Shown piece by piece: positions 17,809-26,814 of a stretch of DNA of 64,000 nt. The stretch spans positions 1 through 64,000 of the forward strand of contig NZ_SLZU01000011.1 in assembly GCF_004342065.1 (NCBI RefSeq), read 5' to 3'. A program made the position numbers and the translations under genes. The notes below the pieces were generated by a model. That model was not told the DNA's origin. It saw only the letters and a program-made list of their open reading frames with translations, and searched no databases. The stretch comes from Primorskyibacter sedentarius. Lineage in GTDB: Bacteria > Pseudomonadota > Alphaproteobacteria > Rhodobacterales > Rhodobacteraceae. Numbering within the stretch: position 1 is the stretch's first letter; each line of letters starts with the position of its first letter.

Positions 17809-18942
17809 TTAACGGAACATTGGCGGACGTGCGTCCATCCATGCGCCATCTTTGGCCGCCGAGGCCACGGCAGTGTGCACCGCCGCCATCGAGCGCACGC
17901 CGGCCTCCGCAAGGGGCAGCCCGTCGCGCGGCTCACCGGAAATGGCATCCGCAAGATCGCAATAGATATTGGCAACCGCCAACGGGAACCCTTCGGGATG
18001 GGCAATCGACACGCGGCTCAGCCGAGTTGCGTCTTCGTGCAGCCCAGCTTCGCCTTTTTCGATGATCTGCGTGCGGCCACCGACCGGTGTGTAGATCAGC
18101 TGGTTCGGCTGTTCCGATGCCCATCGCAGACCGCCGGTTTCACCGAAAATCTGGATGTCGAACCCGTGCTGCCGCCCAATGGCAACGGAGGAGGTCCAAA
18201 GCCGCCCGACAGTGCCCCCGGTCATGCGGAAGTTGACCATCGCGTCATCTTCCAATTCACGTGACGGGATGGTCGACACGAAATCGGCAGCAAGCGTTTC
18301 CACCTCGTCATCACAGACGAAGCTGGCCATATGCAAAGCGTGGATGCCGCAATCCGCAAACTGGCCCGAGACGCCGGCCATCTTGGGATCGTACCGCCAG
18401 CGCACGCGCGGATTGTCCGCGTCCGTTGCGTCGCCATGATGGCCGTGGCTGAAATTGGTGACCACCAGCCGCACCTTGCCTAGCTCTCCGGCCCGTACCA
18501 TGGCGCGAGCCTGCCGGACCATGGGATAGGCGGAATAGCAGTAGTTTACCGCGCAGATCTTTCCGGACTTCTGCGCCACGCGCACAATTTCCTCGCCCTC
18601 TTCGACCGTCATGGTCATCGGCTTTTCGCACAGCACGTTGAAGCCCGCTTCGAGAAACGCCTTGGTGATCTCGAAATGGGTTGCATTGGGCGTAGCGACT
18701 GTCACCAGGTCGATCCGATCATCGCGACCTTTCTCGCCCGCCAGCATCTCTTTCCAGTCGCCATAGGCGCGGTCTGCAGCCATGCCGAGCCTTTGCCCAT
18801 AAGCGCGGCCTTCGTCGGCCCGGTGATCGAGCGCGCCGGCAGTAAGTTCAAAGCGTCCGTCGGCAAGCGCGCCCAGACGATGAGCTGGCCCGATCTGGCT
18901 GCCTTCGCCGCCGCCGATCATGCCCCATTTGAGTTTGGCCAT
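17809..18942 (-). CDS. Gfo/Idh/MocA-family oxidoreductase (inositol cluster)
   Basis: This 377-residue protein has an N-terminal Rossmann loop (WGMIGGGEGSQIGPAHRL) and the family EKP motif (NVLCEKPMTMTVEE at about 109-122). A C-terminal alpha/beta domain carries GQFADCGIHALHMA (about 206-219), which holds the His of the active site. Gfo/Idh/MocA enzymes oxidise cyclic polyols, sugars and their acids with NAD(P). It is third in a three-gene minus-strand operon, 11 bp after the IolE-like gene, and is one of three such dehydrogenases in the cluster. Scyllo-inositol or chiro-inositol oxidation is plausible, but the substrate is not fixed by sequence. Confidence 0.9.
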   Translation of the reverse strand: MAKLKWGMIGGGEGSQIGPAHRLGALADGRFELTAGALDHRADEGRAYGQRLGMAADRAYGDWKEMLAGEKGRDDRIDLVTVATPNATHFEITKAFLEAGFNVLCEKPMTMTVEEGEEIVRVAQKSGKICAVNYCYSAYPMVRQARAMVRAGELGKVRLVVTNFSHGHHGDATDADNPRVRWRYDPKMAGVSGQFADCGIHALHMASFVCDDEVETLAADFVSTIPSRELEDDAMVNFRMTGGTVGRLWTSSVAIGRQHGFDIQIFGETGGLRWASEQPNQLIYTPVGGRTQIIEKGEAGLHEDATRLSRVSIAHPEGFPLAVANIYCDLADAISGEPRDGLPLAEAGVRSMAAVHTAVASAAKDGAWMDARPPMFR

Positions 18943-18953
18943 GTCCTTGCCTC

Positions 18954-19847
18954 CTATTTGAAGCCGATGGATTCAAGATATTCGCGGTTCTTGCGCGCAT
19001 CACCCAGCGTGTCAGGGTCAAGCGTCGGGTCGCAATCCTGCTCGACCGTGCACCAGCCTTCGAAACCCGCGTCGAGGAGCACCTGCCGCACGGCGGGAAA
19101 GTCCACGTCGCCCTCGCCCAGATTGCAGAAAATGCCTTGACCGCAAGCATCGTAAAATCCAGTTCGGTTCTCGATCACCTTTGCCTTCACTGCAGGGTCG
19201 ATATCCTTGAAGTGCATATAGGAAATCCGCCCGATATGCCTTTTCATGAACGCCACCGGGTCGAAACCGGCATAGGAATGGTGGCCGGTGTCGAAACAGA
19301 TCTTCAGGATCTTCTCGTCTACCTCGTCCAGCAAACGCTCCAGCTCCGGCTCGAAATCAAGAAAGCCCCCGGCATGGGCGTGGATGCCGACCGTCAGCCC
19401 GTATTCCTCGGTGCCGATGCGGGCGCTTTCCGCTAGGCGGTCGCGGTAGGCGGTCCATTCGGCCTTGTCCATCTGCTCGGCCTCACCGGCACGGCCGGCG
19501 GTAGGCGCGCGGCGCGGTGAGATCGAGTCGATCAACACCATATGCTGGGCACCATGGGCCATGAGCGCCTTCGCGGTCCGGTGCGTCGCGTCCAGCACGT
19601 CGTCCCACGCGTTCGGGTCGTGATAGGGGCGGAAAACCACGCCGCCGATCAGCTCCAGCCCGTATTCCGACAGCCCCTCGCCCAGCACGGCGGGATCTTC
19701 GGGCATGAAGCCTACCGGCCCCAGTTCGATCCCCTTGTAGCCCGCCTCGGCGCATTCCTTAAGCACATGCTGCCATGTGGGATTGCGCGGATCGCTGGCG
19801 AATTCCACGCCCCAGGAACAGGGCGCATTGCCTATTCTGATTGTCAT
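18954..19847 (-). CDS. IolE-like sugar phosphate isomerase/epimerase (TIM barrel)
   Basis: This 297-residue AP-endonuclease-2-type TIM barrel starts RIGNAPCSWGVEF. The core YKGIELGPVGFM, FDTGHHSYAGFDPVAFM, ISYMHFKDIDP and EGWCTVEQDCDP matches IolE (2-keto-myo-inositol dehydratase) and IolI. The conserved Glu, His and Asp residues of the metal site are visible in these motifs. IolE removes water from inosose to give the trihydroxycyclohexanedione that IolD then opens. It is placed between two Gfo/Idh/MocA oxidoreductase genes (gaps 11 and 19 bp) and is the only IolE-like gene in the cluster, so it likely fills that step. IolI-type epimerase activity is the alternative. Confidence 0.82.
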   Translation of the reverse strand: MTIRIGNAPCSWGVEFASDPRNPTWQHVLKECAEAGYKGIELGPVGFMPEDPAVLGEGLSEYGLELIGGVVFRPYHDPNAWDDVLDATHRTAKALMAHGAQHMVLIDSISPRRAPTAGRAGEAEQMDKAEWTAYRDRLAESARIGTEEYGLTVGIHAHAGGFLDFEPELERLLDEVDEKILKICFDTGHHSYAGFDPVAFMKRHIGRISYMHFKDIDPAVKAKVIENRTGFYDACGQGIFCNLGEGDVDFPAVRQVLLDAGFEGWCTVEQDCDPTLDPDTLGDARKNREYLESIGFK

Positions 19848-19866
19848 GTCCTGTCTCCTCCGTATG

Positions 19867-20970
19867 TCAAAATTTGTCGATGTCGATCCAGGTCCCGGCG
19901 TCGGCCGAGGCCAGCGTGGCGGCGATCACCCGGTTGACCTCGTGCCCGTCGTGGAAAGTGGGCCAGAGCGGTTTGCCCGCAGCGATCGCTTCCAGAAAGT
20001 CCTTGGCCTCGATGATGATCTGATCCTGATAGCCGGTGCCGTGGCCCGGCCCCTGACAGAAGGGCGCATAGTCGGGATGCGCGGGGCCAGTCAGGATCTT
20101 GGTGAACCCGCGCGTCGCCTCGGGGCCTTCCATCCGGTAGAGCCATAGTGCGTTCTGATCTTCCTGATCAAAGCGGATCGCACCTTTCGTGCCGGAGATT
20201 TCATAGGCATAGCCCATCTTCCGGCCCGTCGAGACGCGGCTGAAATACATCTGCCCCATGGCACCGTTTTCGAACCGGCACATCATCTGCGCGTGGTCGT
20301 CATTGGTGACTTCGCCGCCGGGGCGGGTGTGATGCACCGTCTCATGCGCGCCGATCAGGCGTGTGATCGGCCCCATCAGCGCCAGCGCACCGTTGATCAT
20401 GTGCGGCGCCAGATCGCCCATCGTGCCATTCGCCATGCCGGTGGTGCGCCATGTCGCGGGCGCCTGCGGATCGGCATAGAAATCCTCGGTATGTTCGCCG
20501 CGGAACCATGTGATATCGCCGATCTCGCCATCGGCGATCAGCTTGCGGGCGAACTGGCTGGCGGGGGTGCGGATGTAGTTGAAACCCACCATGTTGACCA
20601 CGCCCGCGGCTTGGGCCGCGGCCACCATCGCTGCACTGTCCTCAAGCGATGCGCCAAGCGGTTTTTCACAGAAGACAGGCTTGCCCAGTTTGAAGGCCGC
20701 CTCGGCAATTTCGCGATGGGTTTCCTGCGGCGTGGCGATCACCACGGCCTCGACCTTTGGGTCGTTCACCAGCACCTGCCAGTCATCGGTTGCCCGCGCA
20801 AAGCCATAGGCGGCGCGGTAGCGTTCGGCACTTGCCGGTGTGGTGGCACAGACCATTTCCAAGCGCGGTTTCAACGCCGTGTCAAAGATGGCCCCTACCG
20901 AGGACATGGCCACCGCATGCGCTTTGCCCATGTAGCCGCCGCCCAGGATACCTATTCCGATTTCAGCCAT
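19867..20970 (-). CDS. Gfo/Idh/MocA-family oxidoreductase (first gene of the minus operon)
   Basis: This 367-residue protein has the Rossmann loop GIGILGGGYMGKAHAVAM, the EKP motif (KPVFCEKPLGASLEDS near 98), GTMGDLAPHMINGALAL (about 191-207) with the active-site His, and an extended C-terminal domain. It is the first gene of the operon with the IolE-like and second oxidoreductase genes. It starts at ATG 20970 with GGAGG 7 bases upstream; a longer frame to 21069 lacks this. It shares the divergent 139-bp promoter region with iolD, including a TTTGCAACCGGTTGCAAA operator. It may oxidise an inositol isomer other than myo-inositol. Confidence 0.9.
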   Translation of the reverse strand: MAEIGIGILGGGYMGKAHAVAMSSVGAIFDTALKPRLEMVCATTPASAERYRAAYGFARATDDWQVLVNDPKVEAVVIATPQETHREIAEAAFKLGKPVFCEKPLGASLEDSAAMVAAAQAAGVVNMVGFNYIRTPASQFARKLIADGEIGDITWFRGEHTEDFYADPQAPATWRTTGMANGTMGDLAPHMINGALALMGPITRLIGAHETVHHTRPGGEVTNDDHAQMMCRFENGAMGQMYFSRVSTGRKMGYAYEISGTKGAIRFDQEDQNALWLYRMEGPEATRGFTKILTGPAHPDYAPFCQGPGHGTGYQDQIIIEAKDFLEAIAAGKPLWPTFHDGHEVNRVIAATLASADAGTWIDIDKF

Positions 20971-21014
20971 TTCACCGCCTCCTCCCTGTCGGTGGTCATC
21001 GGATGCGATTTCGA

Positions 21015-21032
21015 TTTGCAACCGGTTGCAAA
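21015..21032. promoter_or_regulatory. Palindromic operator (LacI-type), iol regulon copy 2
   Basis: TTTGCAACCGGTTGCAAA is a perfect 18-bp palindrome. It lies between the divergent oxidoreductase (20970) and iolD (21110) genes, so it could repress both. Its 14-bp core is identical to that at 17459-17472. No LacI-type gene is present in the window to supply the binding protein. Confidence 0.82.
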
Positions 21033-21109
21033 CGATGTATCGTGAGTCTAGACATCTCGCAAGCGACATTTCGTCGATGATCAGGATTTCTTAGGGAGGC
21101 ATCGCTCAA

Positions 21110-22978
21110 ATGACTACGACAGACGGCACCATCCGGCTGACCACAGCTCAGGCCATCATTCGCTGGCTGGCCAACCAGTTTATCGAGATTGACGGCCAGA
21201 AAATGCGGGTCTGCGGAGGCGGCTTCGGCATCTTCGGCCACGGCAACGTGACCTGTCTTGGCGAGGCCCTGTACGGTGTCCGCGAAGAGCTGCCGCTCTA
21301 CCGTGGCCAGAACGAAACCAGCATGGGATTCGCCGCTTCGGGCTATGCCAAGCAGTGGCTCCGCCAGCGCTTCATGTTCTGCACCGCCAGCGCGGGTCCG
21401 GGCACTGCCAACCTGCTGACTGCGGCCGGGCTGGCCCATGCCAACCGGTTGCCGATGCTGATGCTTTGCGGCGATACCTTCATCACGCGGCTGCCGGATC
21501 CGGTGCTCCAGCAGATGGAGAATTACAACGATCCGACCTTTGGCGTGAACGATGCGTTCAAGCCTTGCAGCCGCTTCTGGGATCGCATCTGCCACCCTGC
21601 GCAAATCATCCAGTCACTGCCCGCGGCATTGGCGACGATGCTGGACCCCGCCGATTGCGGCCCGGCCTTCATCGGTTTGCCGCAGGATGTGCAGGGTTGG
21701 ACCTATGACTACCCGGAGGTGTTCTTTCAGAAAAAGGTGCACCGCATTCGCCGACAGACGCCCGATCAGGTCGAGATTGCCGATGCGGTTGCAGCACTGA
21801 AATCGGCCAGGCGCCCCATGATCATCGCGGGCGGCGGCGTGCAATATTCGCGGGCCGTGAAGGAACTCACCGCCTTTGCCGAAAAGCACCAGATCCCGGT
21901 TGTCGAAACCATCGCGGGCCGCGCCAATATGCTGGCGACCCACAGGCTGAATATCGGCCCGGTCGGTGTCACCGGTTCGGACAGCGCCAACGCGATTGCC
22001 GAGCAGGCCGACGTCATCCTCGCCGTCGGCACAAGGTTGCAGGATTTCACCACGGGGTCATGGACCGCCTTTGCCAGGGATGCGCAGATTGTCTCTGTCA
22101 ACGCTGCACGCCATGACGCGGGCAAGCACATGTCGCTGCCGGTGGTGGGCGACGCAAAGCTGTCCCTGACCGCTCTGTCCGATGCGCTGGACTATACCGC
22201 GCCCGAAGACTGGGTGAGCTTTGCCCGCGAAGAACGTGGCAAGTGGGACGCCTATGTCGCCGAGAACGTCAAACCCGGCAACCGCCCGAATTCCTATGCT
22301 CAGGCGATCGGCGTGGTCAACGACCTGTGCGACCCGCGTGACCGCGTGGTGGCCGCCGCCGGGGGCCTGCCTGCCGAGGTCACCGCCAACTGGCGCACGC
22401 TGGAGATCGGAACGGTGGACGTGGAGTTCGGCTTTTCCTGTATGGGCTACGAGATCGCAGGCGCCTGGGGCGCGCGCATCGCGCAGGCCGAGCGGGAGCC
22501 CGAGCAGGACACCATCACCTTCTGCGGCGACGGGTCTTACATGATGCTGAACTCGGATCTCTATTCCAGCGTGCTCAGCCGCAAGAAGCTGATCGTCCTG
22601 CTGCTGGACAATGGCGGGTTCGCCGTCATCAACAAGTTGCAGAACAACACCGGCAACGAGAGCTTCAACAACCTGCTGGAAGATTGCCCGACCATCCCTG
22701 AACCCTTCGGTGTTGATTTCGTGGCTCATGCCGCATCGATGGGGGCCGCGGCCGAGAAAGTCGCCAACCCGGCCGAACTGGCCGTGGCATTCAAGCGCGC
22801 CAAGGCCTCGGACAGATCCTATGTGATCGTGATGGATGTCGACGCCTATGAGGGATGGACAACAGAAGGCCACGCCTGGTGGGAGGTCGGCACACCGCAT
22901 GTGACCGAGAGCGACCGCGTGCGTGCCGCGCATGAAGACTGGGAGTCGGACCGCAGCAAGCAACGGCGGGGTGTGTGA
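21110..22978 (+). CDS. iolD: 3D-(3,5/4)-trihydroxycyclohexane-1,2-dione acylhydrolase (IolD)
   Basis: This 622-residue thiamine-diphosphate enzyme has the IolD-typical N terminus, MRVCGGGFGIFGHGNV, and the ThDP pattern LYRGQNETSMGFAASGYAK. Its C-terminal ThDP/Mg2+ motif is FCGDGSYMMLNSDL, with NGGFAVINKL after it. It opens the ring of the trihydroxycyclohexanedione to 5-deoxyglucuronate. GGGAGG lies about 10 bases upstream of ATG. It begins the plus-strand operon iolD-iolC-iolB-iolJ-iolG, and its stop overlaps the iolC start. Catalysis is cytoplasmic. Length and motifs match the family well. Confidence 0.96.
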   Translation: MTTTDGTIRLTTAQAIIRWLANQFIEIDGQKMRVCGGGFGIFGHGNVTCLGEALYGVREELPLYRGQNETSMGFAASGYAKQWLRQRFMFCTASAGPGTANLLTAAGLAHANRLPMLMLCGDTFITRLPDPVLQQMENYNDPTFGVNDAFKPCSRFWDRICHPAQIIQSLPAALATMLDPADCGPAFIGLPQDVQGWTYDYPEVFFQKKVHRIRRQTPDQVEIADAVAALKSARRPMIIAGGGVQYSRAVKELTAFAEKHQIPVVETIAGRANMLATHRLNIGPVGVTGSDSANAIAEQADVILAVGTRLQDFTTGSWTAFARDAQIVSVNAARHDAGKHMSLPVVGDAKLSLTALSDALDYTAPEDWVSFAREERGKWDAYVAENVKPGNRPNSYAQAIGVVNDLCDPRDRVVAAAGGLPAEVTANWRTLEIGTVDVEFGFSCMGYEIAGAWGARIAQAEREPEQDTITFCGDGSYMMLNSDLYSSVLSRKKLIVLLLDNGGFAVINKLQNNTGNESFNNLLEDCPTIPEPFGVDFVAHAASMGAAAEKVANPAELAVAFKRAKASDRSYVIVMDVDAYEGWTTEGHAWWEVGTPHVTESDRVRAAHEDWESDRSKQRRGV

Positions 22979-23958
22979 TGAGCGCGCTGATTGACGGAAT
23001 CCGCAAGGGCAATTTCGCGGTGTTCGGGCGGGCGGGCATGGACATGTTCGCCGACCCTCCCGGCACCCGCGCCGACGAGGCAGAGACCTTCCGCGCTGAT
23101 CTGGGCGGCTCTTCGGCCAATATCTGCGCCGGGCTTTGCAAGCTGGGGATGCGCTCTGCGCTGGTAACCTCGGTATCGGATGACGCGGCGGGACGGTTCT
23201 GCACCAAGCGGCTGAAACATTACGGTGTCGGCACGCAATACCTCAAGGTGCTGGGCGGCGAATACCGCATCTCGCTCGCGGTTTACGAAAGCTGCATCGA
23301 GGATTTCCAACTGGTGATCTACCGCAACAACGCGGTGGATTTCCAGGTGACCGAGGAAGATGTCGACCGGGTGAATTACGCCGATTTCGGGGCGTTGATT
23401 ACCGCAGGCACCGTCTTTGCGGCCGAGCCATCGCGCAGTTCCACCTTCCGCGCGTTCGAGAATGCCCGAAAGGCCGGGTTGCCGGTGATCTTCGACATCG
23501 ACTACCGGCCCTATAGCTGGCCCTCGGCAGAGGTCGCCTCAGAGGTGCTGACCCGCGCGGGCGAAGAGAGCGACCTGATCGTCGGCAATGACGAAGAGTT
23601 CGGCTTCATGGCGGGCGGCATTGAAAAGGGTCTCGACAAGGCGCGCGAACTTGCCGCCAGCGGCAAGATGGTGATCTACAAGATGGGTCACGAAGGCGCA
23701 CTGACGCTTGCGGGCGACGAAGAGATCCGTACCGGCATCTACCCTGTTACCGCCGTCAAACCCAACGGTGCCGGCGACAGTTTCATGGCGGGCTTTCTGG
23801 CCGCCATCGCAGAGGACCGGCCGCTGAAGGAAGCCGTGCTGCGCGGCTCTGCCTGCGCCTCCATCGTGGTCAGCCAACCCGGCTGCGCCCCCGCCATGCC
23901 CACAACTGCCGAGCTTGACGCCTTTCTGGCCGAACGCTCCGGCCCCACGGACGTTTAA
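22978..23958 (+). CDS. iolC: 5-dehydro-2-deoxygluconokinase (IolC)
   Basis: This 326-residue PfkB/ribokinase-type kinase has the N-terminal LGGSSANICAGLCKLGM glycine motif and the C-terminal anion hole AVKPNGAGDSFMAGFLA, whose Asp in GAGDS is the catalytic base. It phosphorylates 2-deoxy-5-keto-D-gluconate in myo-inositol breakdown. The ATG at 22978 overlaps the iolD stop (TGATG), and a GTG one codon earlier is less likely. The overlap suggests translational coupling. It is directly followed by iolB, 15 bp away. Confidence 0.94.
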   Translation: MSALIDGIRKGNFAVFGRAGMDMFADPPGTRADEAETFRADLGGSSANICAGLCKLGMRSALVTSVSDDAAGRFCTKRLKHYGVGTQYLKVLGGEYRISLAVYESCIEDFQLVIYRNNAVDFQVTEEDVDRVNYADFGALITAGTVFAAEPSRSSTFRAFENARKAGLPVIFDIDYRPYSWPSAEVASEVLTRAGEESDLIVGNDEEFGFMAGGIEKGLDKARELAASGKMVIYKMGHEGALTLAGDEEIRTGIYPVTAVKPNGAGDSFMAGFLAAIAEDRPLKEAVLRGSACASIVVSQPGCAPAMPTTAELDAFLAERSGPTDV

Positions 23959-23972
23959 GAGGAAACCCACAA

Positions 23973-24830
23973 ATGCATATTGCGCCGCATGACAATCGCA
24001 ACAAACCCATCGTTGATGTCGATCACGATCTGGTGCCGCTGAACTATTTCAACATCGTCAACCTCAAGAAGGGCGAAAGCTTCGACTACGCGGTGCCCGG
24101 CTATGAAACCTGCGTCGTCCCCGCAACCGGCACGGTTGACGTGGATGTCGATGGCGCGGGTTTTGCCAAGCTGGGCAATCGCGGCACCGATGTCTGGGAT
24201 GGCGAGCCCGAGGGCGTCTACGTGCCCTCCGGCGCGAAAACCCGACTGACCTGTGTCAGCGACACCGCCGAAGTGTTCATCGCCGGGGCGAAATACGACA
24301 AGGTGCTGGAACCTTTCGACGTGCGCGAGGCAGAGCTTGACCTTGTGCAATACGGCTCTGACGACACCAAGACCCATCGCAAGATCAAGCATATCTTGGG
24401 CGCCAACCAGCATGACAAGGTGGGCCGTCTGCTGGTCAGCGAGCTTTACACCGTCGGCGCTGGCGGCTGGTCCGGATTTCCAAGCCACAAGCATGATACC
24501 GACCGCCACCATGAAAATGGCGAGCTGATCGAGACACGCCACGACGAGACGTATAATTTCCGCTTCAAGCCGAACAAGGGCTCTGGCCTGCAAATGCTGC
24601 AACGCGAGGATAACGAGCCGGGCGATGCCTATCACATCATGGACCGCTCAACGATCCTGATCGACAAGGGTTATCATCCCTGCTGCACGCTGCCGGGCTA
24701 TGAAATGTACTATTTCACCATTCTGGGCGGACTGTCGCAGCGCTCGCTCAAGCAGTATTTCCAACCGACGCATGAGGAACAGTTGCACACGATCCCCGGG
24801 ATCATGGACATGGTGGAAAAGTTCAAATGA
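23973..24830 (+). CDS. iolB: 5-deoxy-glucuronate isomerase (IolB)
   Basis: This 285-residue protein is a two-cupin IolB. SFDYAVPGYETCVVPATGTV lies in the first half. The metal-binding cluster SGFPSHKHDT followed by ETYNFRFKP in the second half carries the His residues. It converts 5-deoxy-D-glucuronate to 2-deoxy-5-keto-D-gluconate. It is the third gene of the operon, and its last four bases (ATGA) overlap the start of the aldolase gene at 24827. Length fits the family (about 270-300). Confidence 0.94.
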   Translation: MHIAPHDNRNKPIVDVDHDLVPLNYFNIVNLKKGESFDYAVPGYETCVVPATGTVDVDVDGAGFAKLGNRGTDVWDGEPEGVYVPSGAKTRLTCVSDTAEVFIAGAKYDKVLEPFDVREAELDLVQYGSDDTKTHRKIKHILGANQHDKVGRLLVSELYTVGAGGWSGFPSHKHDTDRHHENGELIETRHDETYNFRFKPNKGSGLQMLQREDNEPGDAYHIMDRSTILIDKGYHPCCTLPGYEMYYFTILGGLSQRSLKQYFQPTHEEQLHTIPGIMDMVEKFK

Positions 24831-25657
24831 CTCTTCAAACATTAGCAGAAGTCCTGCAGCCTGCGCTGCGGCAGGGCCACGCGGTCGCCGGGCTGGTGAC
24901 GCTGGGCTGGGAAGACATGCGCGCCTATGTGGCGGCAGCAGAGGCAGAAGGCTGCCCGGTGATCCTGCAGGCAGGCCCGTCATGCCGCGAACACACGCCG
25001 TTGCCGGTGCTGGGCAAGATGTTCCGGCATCTGGCCGAAGGTGCTTCGGTGCCCGTGGTGGCGCATCTCGACCATGGCTACACCGCCGAGGACTGCCGCA
25101 TCGCCATTGACAGCGGCTTTACCTCCGTGATGTTCGACGGGTCGCGCAAACCGCTGGCCGAGAACATCGCTGAAACGGCAGCCATTGCCGAGATGGCCCA
25201 TGCCGCCGGGGTGTCCTGCGAAGGCGAGATCGGCTTTGTTGGCTATTCGGGCGGCGAAGGCTCTGCCGGGACCGATCCCGAGGAAGCGGCCCAGTTTGCC
25301 CGCGAAACCGGCGTGGACGCCATGGCGATCTCGGTCGGCAACGTGCATCTGCAACAGGACAAGCAGGGCGGTCTGGACGAGGCGCGCATCCGCGCCGTCG
25401 AAGCCGTCTGCCAGATCCCGCTTGTCATCCATGGCGGGTCAGGCGTGCCTGTGGCGCAGCGCCGTGCGCTGGCGCGAGGCTCGGCAATCTGCAAATTCAA
25501 CATCGGAACAGAGCTGCGAATGGCCTTCGGGGCGGCGCTGCGCGAGGCGGTGAACCGCGACCCTGCCCGCTTTGACCGTGTGCAGATCCTGAAAGAAACC
25601 CACGAGCCACTGGTGGCCGCGACACGCACCGTGTTGCAAGCCTTCAAAGGAGAATGA
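24827..25657 (+). CDS. iolJ: Class II fructose-bisphosphate aldolase-like (IolJ-type DKGP aldolase)
   Basis: This 276-residue class II aldolase has the metal-binding VVAHLDHGYTAEDC (His77, His80 type pattern) and VMFDGSRKPLAENI. The late HGGSGVPVAQRRALARGSAICKFNIGT carries the zinc His and phosphate-binding loop. In inositol clusters it splits 2-deoxy-5-keto-D-gluconate-6-phosphate into dihydroxyacetone phosphate and malonate semialdehyde. Overlap with iolB (ATGA) and a 1-bp gap to iolG show a tight operon. The family also contains fructose- and tagatose-bisphosphate aldolases, so IolJ identity rests on context. Confidence 0.88.
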   Translation: MTLQTLAEVLQPALRQGHAVAGLVTLGWEDMRAYVAAAEAEGCPVILQAGPSCREHTPLPVLGKMFRHLAEGASVPVVAHLDHGYTAEDCRIAIDSGFTSVMFDGSRKPLAENIAETAAIAEMAHAAGVSCEGEIGFVGYSGGEGSAGTDPEEAAQFARETGVDAMAISVGNVHLQQDKQGGLDEARIRAVEAVCQIPLVIHGGSGVPVAQRRALARGSAICKFNIGTELRMAFGAALREAVNRDPARFDRVQILKETHEPLVAATRTVLQAFKGE

Positions 25658-25658
25658 A

Positions 25659-26648
25659 ATGTTGAAAATCGGGCTTCTCGGCTGTGGCAGAATAGGTCAG
25701 GTCCACGCTCGCTCCATCAGTCAGATCGACGGTGCCAAGGTAACGGCGGTGGCAGATGCCTTCGAAGCACCCGCAAAGGCACTGGCAGACAAGACCGGAG
25801 CCGCCGTGATGGGGCCCCAGGACCTTATCGCCAGTGCAGAGGTGGACGCCGTCGTCATCGGCACACCCACGGACACCCATTTCGACTTGATCCATGCCGC
25901 AGCAAGCGCGGGCAAGGCGATCTTTTGCGAAAAGCCGGTGGACATGTCAGCCGAGCGCATCCGCGATTGCATCAAGGCGGTGGAGGCTGCGGGCGTTCCG
26001 TTCATGACTGCGTTCAACCGCCGCTTCGACCCCAACTTTGCCAGCGTTCAGGCACGTATCGCGGATGGAGAGATCGGCGGCATAGAAATCGTCACGATTC
26101 AATCCCGCGACCCGTCGCCGCCGCCCATCTCTTACGTCAAAAGCTCTGGCGGCCTGTTTCGGGACATGATGATCCACGACCTCGATATGGCGCGATTCCT
26201 GCTGGGCGAAGAGCCCGTGACCATCTATGCGACGGGCGCATCGCTCGTCGATCCGGAGATCGGGAAGGCAGGCGATGTCGACACTGCGGCCGTCACGCTG
26301 ACCACGAAAAGCGGCCGGATCTGCCAGATCACCAATTCCCGCCGCGCCAGCTATGGCTATGACCAACGCATCGAAGTGCATGGCGAGAAAGGCATGCTGC
26401 GGGCCGACAACATGCTGGAAAACACTGTCGAAGTCGCCACGTCTGTGGGTTTCACCAAGGCCCCGGCAAAGCATTTCTTTCTTGAACGGTACGAGGCCGC
26501 ATATCGCGCCGAGATGTCCTATTTCGTTGCATGCGTTGCCGGACAGACGGAAATCTCGCCGGGTATTCAGGATGGTTTGCGCGCCCAGCTTCTTGCAGAC
26601 GCCGCCACCCGCTCGTGGCAAGAGGGCAAGGCCATCACCCTGGAATAG
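25659..26648 (+). CDS. iolG: Inositol 2-dehydrogenase (IolG/Gfo/Idh/MocA family)
   Basis: This 329-residue protein matches IolG: LKIGLLGCGRIGQVHARSI loop, IFCEKPVDMSAERIRDCI EKP motif, FNRRFDPNFASVQARIADG, and SGGLFRDMMIHDLDMARFLLG, where Asp and His of the active site are seen. It oxidises myo-inositol (C2) to scyllo-inosose with NAD, the first step of the pathway. It is the last gene of the iolDCBJG operon, with GGAG 6 bases before the ATG in the end of the preceding gene. A hairpin follows 7 bp after the stop. Confidence 0.94.
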   Translation: MLKIGLLGCGRIGQVHARSISQIDGAKVTAVADAFEAPAKALADKTGAAVMGPQDLIASAEVDAVVIGTPTDTHFDLIHAAASAGKAIFCEKPVDMSAERIRDCIKAVEAAGVPFMTAFNRRFDPNFASVQARIADGEIGGIEIVTIQSRDPSPPPISYVKSSGGLFRDMMIHDLDMARFLLGEEPVTIYATGASLVDPEIGKAGDVDTAAVTLTTKSGRICQITNSRRASYGYDQRIEVHGEKGMLRADNMLENTVEVATSVGFTKAPAKHFFLERYEAAYRAEMSYFVACVAGQTEISPGIQDGLRAQLLADAATRSWQEGKAITLE

Positions 26649-26654
26649 GGTCAA

Positions 26655-26686
26655 TCTGCGGGGTGCGTCACCGCGCGCCCCGCAGA
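26655..26686 (+). terminator. Hairpin after the iolG stop
   Basis: TCTGCGGGG and CCCCGCAGA form a perfect 9-bp stem 7 bp after the iolG stop, without a T-run. It is a plausible operon end, but a plain stability hairpin is equally possible. Confidence 0.55.
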
Positions 26687-26814
26687 TCCAAGGGCCTTAC
26701 CGCCGGGCGGCAGGGAACAGGGTAAGCCGCAGGTCTGCCAGGTCTCAAAAATTCGCGGACGCCCGTTTCGGTGGCCCCCGCCGCCGCCTGCCGCACACCG
26801 CCCGGAAGACCATC

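Noticed and set aside
17525-17842. Possible LacI-type regulator gene beside the operator
   Set aside because: None of the frames here has a helix-turn-helix or periplasmic-binding-like pattern; they are short and Arg/Ser/Pro-rich.
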